Shown here: positions 6,528 through 7,712 of the stretch, piece by piece
Layout of the letters: every line of letters starts with the position of its first letter
Numbering within the stretch: the stretch's first letter is position 1
DNA from: an uncultured beta proteobacterium
GTDB taxonomy: Bacteria > Pseudomonadota > Gammaproteobacteria > Burkholderiales > Burkholderiaceae
Direction of reading: 5' to 3'
Length of the DNA: 7,712 nucleotides
Assembly (NCBI GenBank): GCA_903944255.1
Contig: CAJARE010000207.1
Coordinates: 1-7,712 of the forward strand
Made by a program: the position numbers and the translations under genes
Notes under the pieces: generated by a model
Seen by the model: the letters and a program-made list of their open reading frames with translations, nothing else
Told to the model about the DNA's origin: nothing
Databases searched by the model: none

Positions 6528-7145
6528 ATGTGTGTTCAATATCTCACCACTGTCAATATCGACTGGGTTAAATCCCATTTTGATCTTCATCTTCCTGTCT
6601 CAAGCTCGCATGATGTATTTCCTACTTACCCAGGACCGATTGTTCTTAAAAGCCATAGCACTCTACGCACAGCGATTGGTATGGCACGCTTTGGCTTGAT
6701 TCCCTCATGGGCAAAAGATGAGAATTTCGGCAGAAAGACCTATAACGCTAGAGCTGAAACAGTCACTGAAAAGCCTTCCTATAAAAAAGCGTGGGCTAAA
6801 CGCCATTTCGCACTAGCTTTAGCAGATTCTTTTTATGAGCCCAACTACGAATCCGGTAAAGCAGTTCGAACATCCATCAAGCAATTAAATGGAGAGCCTA
6901 TGGCCATTGCCTCTATATGGGATACCTGGACTGAGCCAGAAACAGGCGAGTTAATCGTCTCGTTCTCGATGCTCACTATTAGCGCAGATGAACATCCTGT
7001 TATGAGACGTTTTCATAAACCTGAAGATGAGAAACGGACAGTGGTTCCGCTAAAGCCAGAATTATTTCAGGACTGGTTAAATGCCACTCCCGAGACTGCT
7101 AAAGATCTTCTAAGTCTCAACTCCATTCCTGAGCTGACTCTTTAG
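6528..7145 (+). CDS. SRAP domain protein (YedK/HMCES-type abasic-site crosslinker)
   Basis: This 205-residue protein is of the SOS response-associated peptidase family. After removal of Met1, Cys2 becomes the N-terminus and forms a thiazolidine crosslink with abasic sites in single-stranded DNA. This fixes the start at the ATG giving MCVQY, even though no Shine-Dalgarno is seen. Other expected residues are present: ARFGLIPSWA (53-62), the YNARAET block at 72-78 with Asn73, Arg75 and Glu77, Glu104 in SFYEP (101-105), and His163 in VMRRFHKPEDEKR, which takes the place of the catalytic histidine of YedK. The N-terminus is MCVQY instead of the common MCGRY, and the segment after the histidine is KPEDEKRTVV instead of the usual RMPVIL, so this is a divergent branch of the family. 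It starts 20 bases after the esterase and is probably cotranscribed. I saw no LexA-box-like site directly before it. Confidence 0.92.
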   Translation: MCVQYLTTVNIDWVKSHFDLHLPVSSSHDVFPTYPGPIVLKSHSTLRTAIGMARFGLIPSWAKDENFGRKTYNARAETVTEKPSYKKAWAKRHFALALADSFYEPNYESGKAVRTSIKQLNGEPMAIASIWDTWTEPETGELIVSFSMLTISADEHPVMRRFHKPEDEKRTVVPLKPELFQDWLNATPETAKDLLSLNSIPELTL

Positions 7146-7151
7146 AAGCAT

Positions 7152-7712
7152 CTATTTGAAATACCGCTTGATTATTGGGATTCTGAAGGCCAGCAGCACA
7201 AGAATAATGAAGCCATAAATACTGACAGTTTCAAGATCGTTTTTACCAGCCTTATGCCACCAGTAGTGGGTTATTGCTGTACAAGCAATGATATAAATTA
7301 ATCGATGTAACAGATTCCAATTTTTTCCAAGCAAACGAACAGACCGCTGATTAGAGGTCAAGGCCAAAGGAATCAGAAATACAAAACTAATAAAGCCCAT
7401 CGTAATAAATGGTCGATCAATGACATCCTTGACCATCGCCTGTAGATCAAAATTTTGATCTAACCAAATCCAGATCAGAAAATGGAGTAATGCATAGAAA
7501 AAGCAGAAAAGGCCAAACATCCGGCGCAGCTTAATCCAAATCGTCGACGCAGTGAGAAGACGTAATGGGGTCATAGCCAAAGTGATGCACAAAAAGACTA
7601 AAGCCCAAGTTCCCGTAGAGCGCGTAATGAATTCAACTGGATTGGCGCCTAGCTCATCATGCATACCCAGCCATATCAGGCGTATGAGCGGCAGTAAGGA
7701 AAGAAAGAAAAA
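7152..7712 (-). CDS. msrQ: Protein-methionine-sulfoxide reductase haem-binding subunit MsrQ (5' end outside window)
   Basis: The frame is open to the right edge, giving 186 visible residues. Before the Met at 7664 it reads FFFLSLLPLIRLIWLG, a membrane segment that matches the first helix of E. coli MsrQ, so that Met is internal and the true start lies beyond 7712. MsrQ is an inner-membrane b-type cytochrome of the ferric-reductase-like family that passes quinone-pool electrons to the periplasmic molybdoenzyme MsrP, which repairs oxidised methionines. About six hydrophobic segments are visible. Counting from the Met at 7664, His61 (ALLHFLIW), His120 (NLLHRLIY) and His133 (ITHYWW) match the haem-ligand histidines of E. 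coli MsrQ. LGANPVEFITRSTG and ITRP-like DRPFITMGF are further family blocks. msrP is normally the upstream partner and would sit right of this window. The gene ends 6 bases from the convergent SRAP gene. Confidence 0.93.
   Translation of the reverse strand, partial: FFFLSLLPLIRLIWLGMHDELGANPVEFITRSTGTWALVFLCITLAMTPLRLLTASTIWIKLRRMFGLFCFFYALLHFLIWIWLDQNFDLQAMVKDVIDRPFITMGFISFVFLIPLALTSNQRSVRLLGKNWNLLHRLIYIIACTAITHYWWHKAGKNDLETVSIYGFIILVLLAFRIPIIKRYFK

Noticed and set aside
7146..7151. Possible shared terminator between the convergent SRAP and msrQ genes
   Set aside because: Only 6 bases separate the stop codons, and no GC-rich hairpin with a T-run is visible in the flanking coding ends.

Overview
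The window looks like ordinary chromosome from a betaproteobacterium with moderately low GC. The protein sequences resemble Burkholderiales homologues, and a Polynucleobacter-like freshwater lineage is my best guess. That guess comes from memory of protein families and base composition, not from a search. I see no rRNA, tRNA, CRISPR array, insertion sequence or phage gene. The window holds eight protein-coding genes, packed tightly. Two of them (the thiolase at the left edge and msrQ at the right edge) are cut by the window ends. There is also one gene remnant.

Left part (1-3430): the C-terminal half of a 3-oxoadipyl-CoA-type thiolase is followed on the same strand by a large MFS exporter of the EntS/MFS_3 type, which carries a soluble ABM-like domain at its C-terminus. 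The exporter ends 9 bases from the end of a convergent two-gene operon. That operon (read leftward, 4371 to 2234) encodes a hydroxymethylglutaryl-CoA lyase-family enzyme and a class III (CaiB/BaiF) CoA-transferase, joined by a 4-base ATGA stop/start overlap. Together they could activate a branched dicarboxylate such as 3-hydroxy-3-methylglutarate to its CoA ester and cleave it to acetyl-CoA plus a ketoacid. The substrate is inferred, not shown.

Middle (4372-4569): this 198-base divergent intergenic region is not empty. On the + strand, 4408-4551 reads as the C-terminal ~47 codons of what looks like a CitE/HpcH-family CoA-ester lyase, interrupted by an in-frame amber codon. It appears to be the stump of a lost gene and is the most notable observation here.

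Right part (4570-7712): trhP (tRNA U34 hydroxylation), a carboxylesterase/acyl-protein thioesterase-like serine hydrolase with a full catalytic triad, and an SRAP (YedK/HMCES-type) abasic-site DNA-protein crosslink protein lie head to tail with gaps of 15 and 20 bases, probably one transcript. Six bases beyond SRAP lies the end of a convergent msrQ, the haem-containing membrane subunit of the periplasmic methionine-sulfoxide reductase MsrPQ. Its 5' end, and probably msrP, lie outside the right edge.

The genes are individually recognisable housekeeping or catabolic families. I did not find a convincing new multi-gene system. The gaps between genes are too short for obvious intrinsic terminators, and I saw none.
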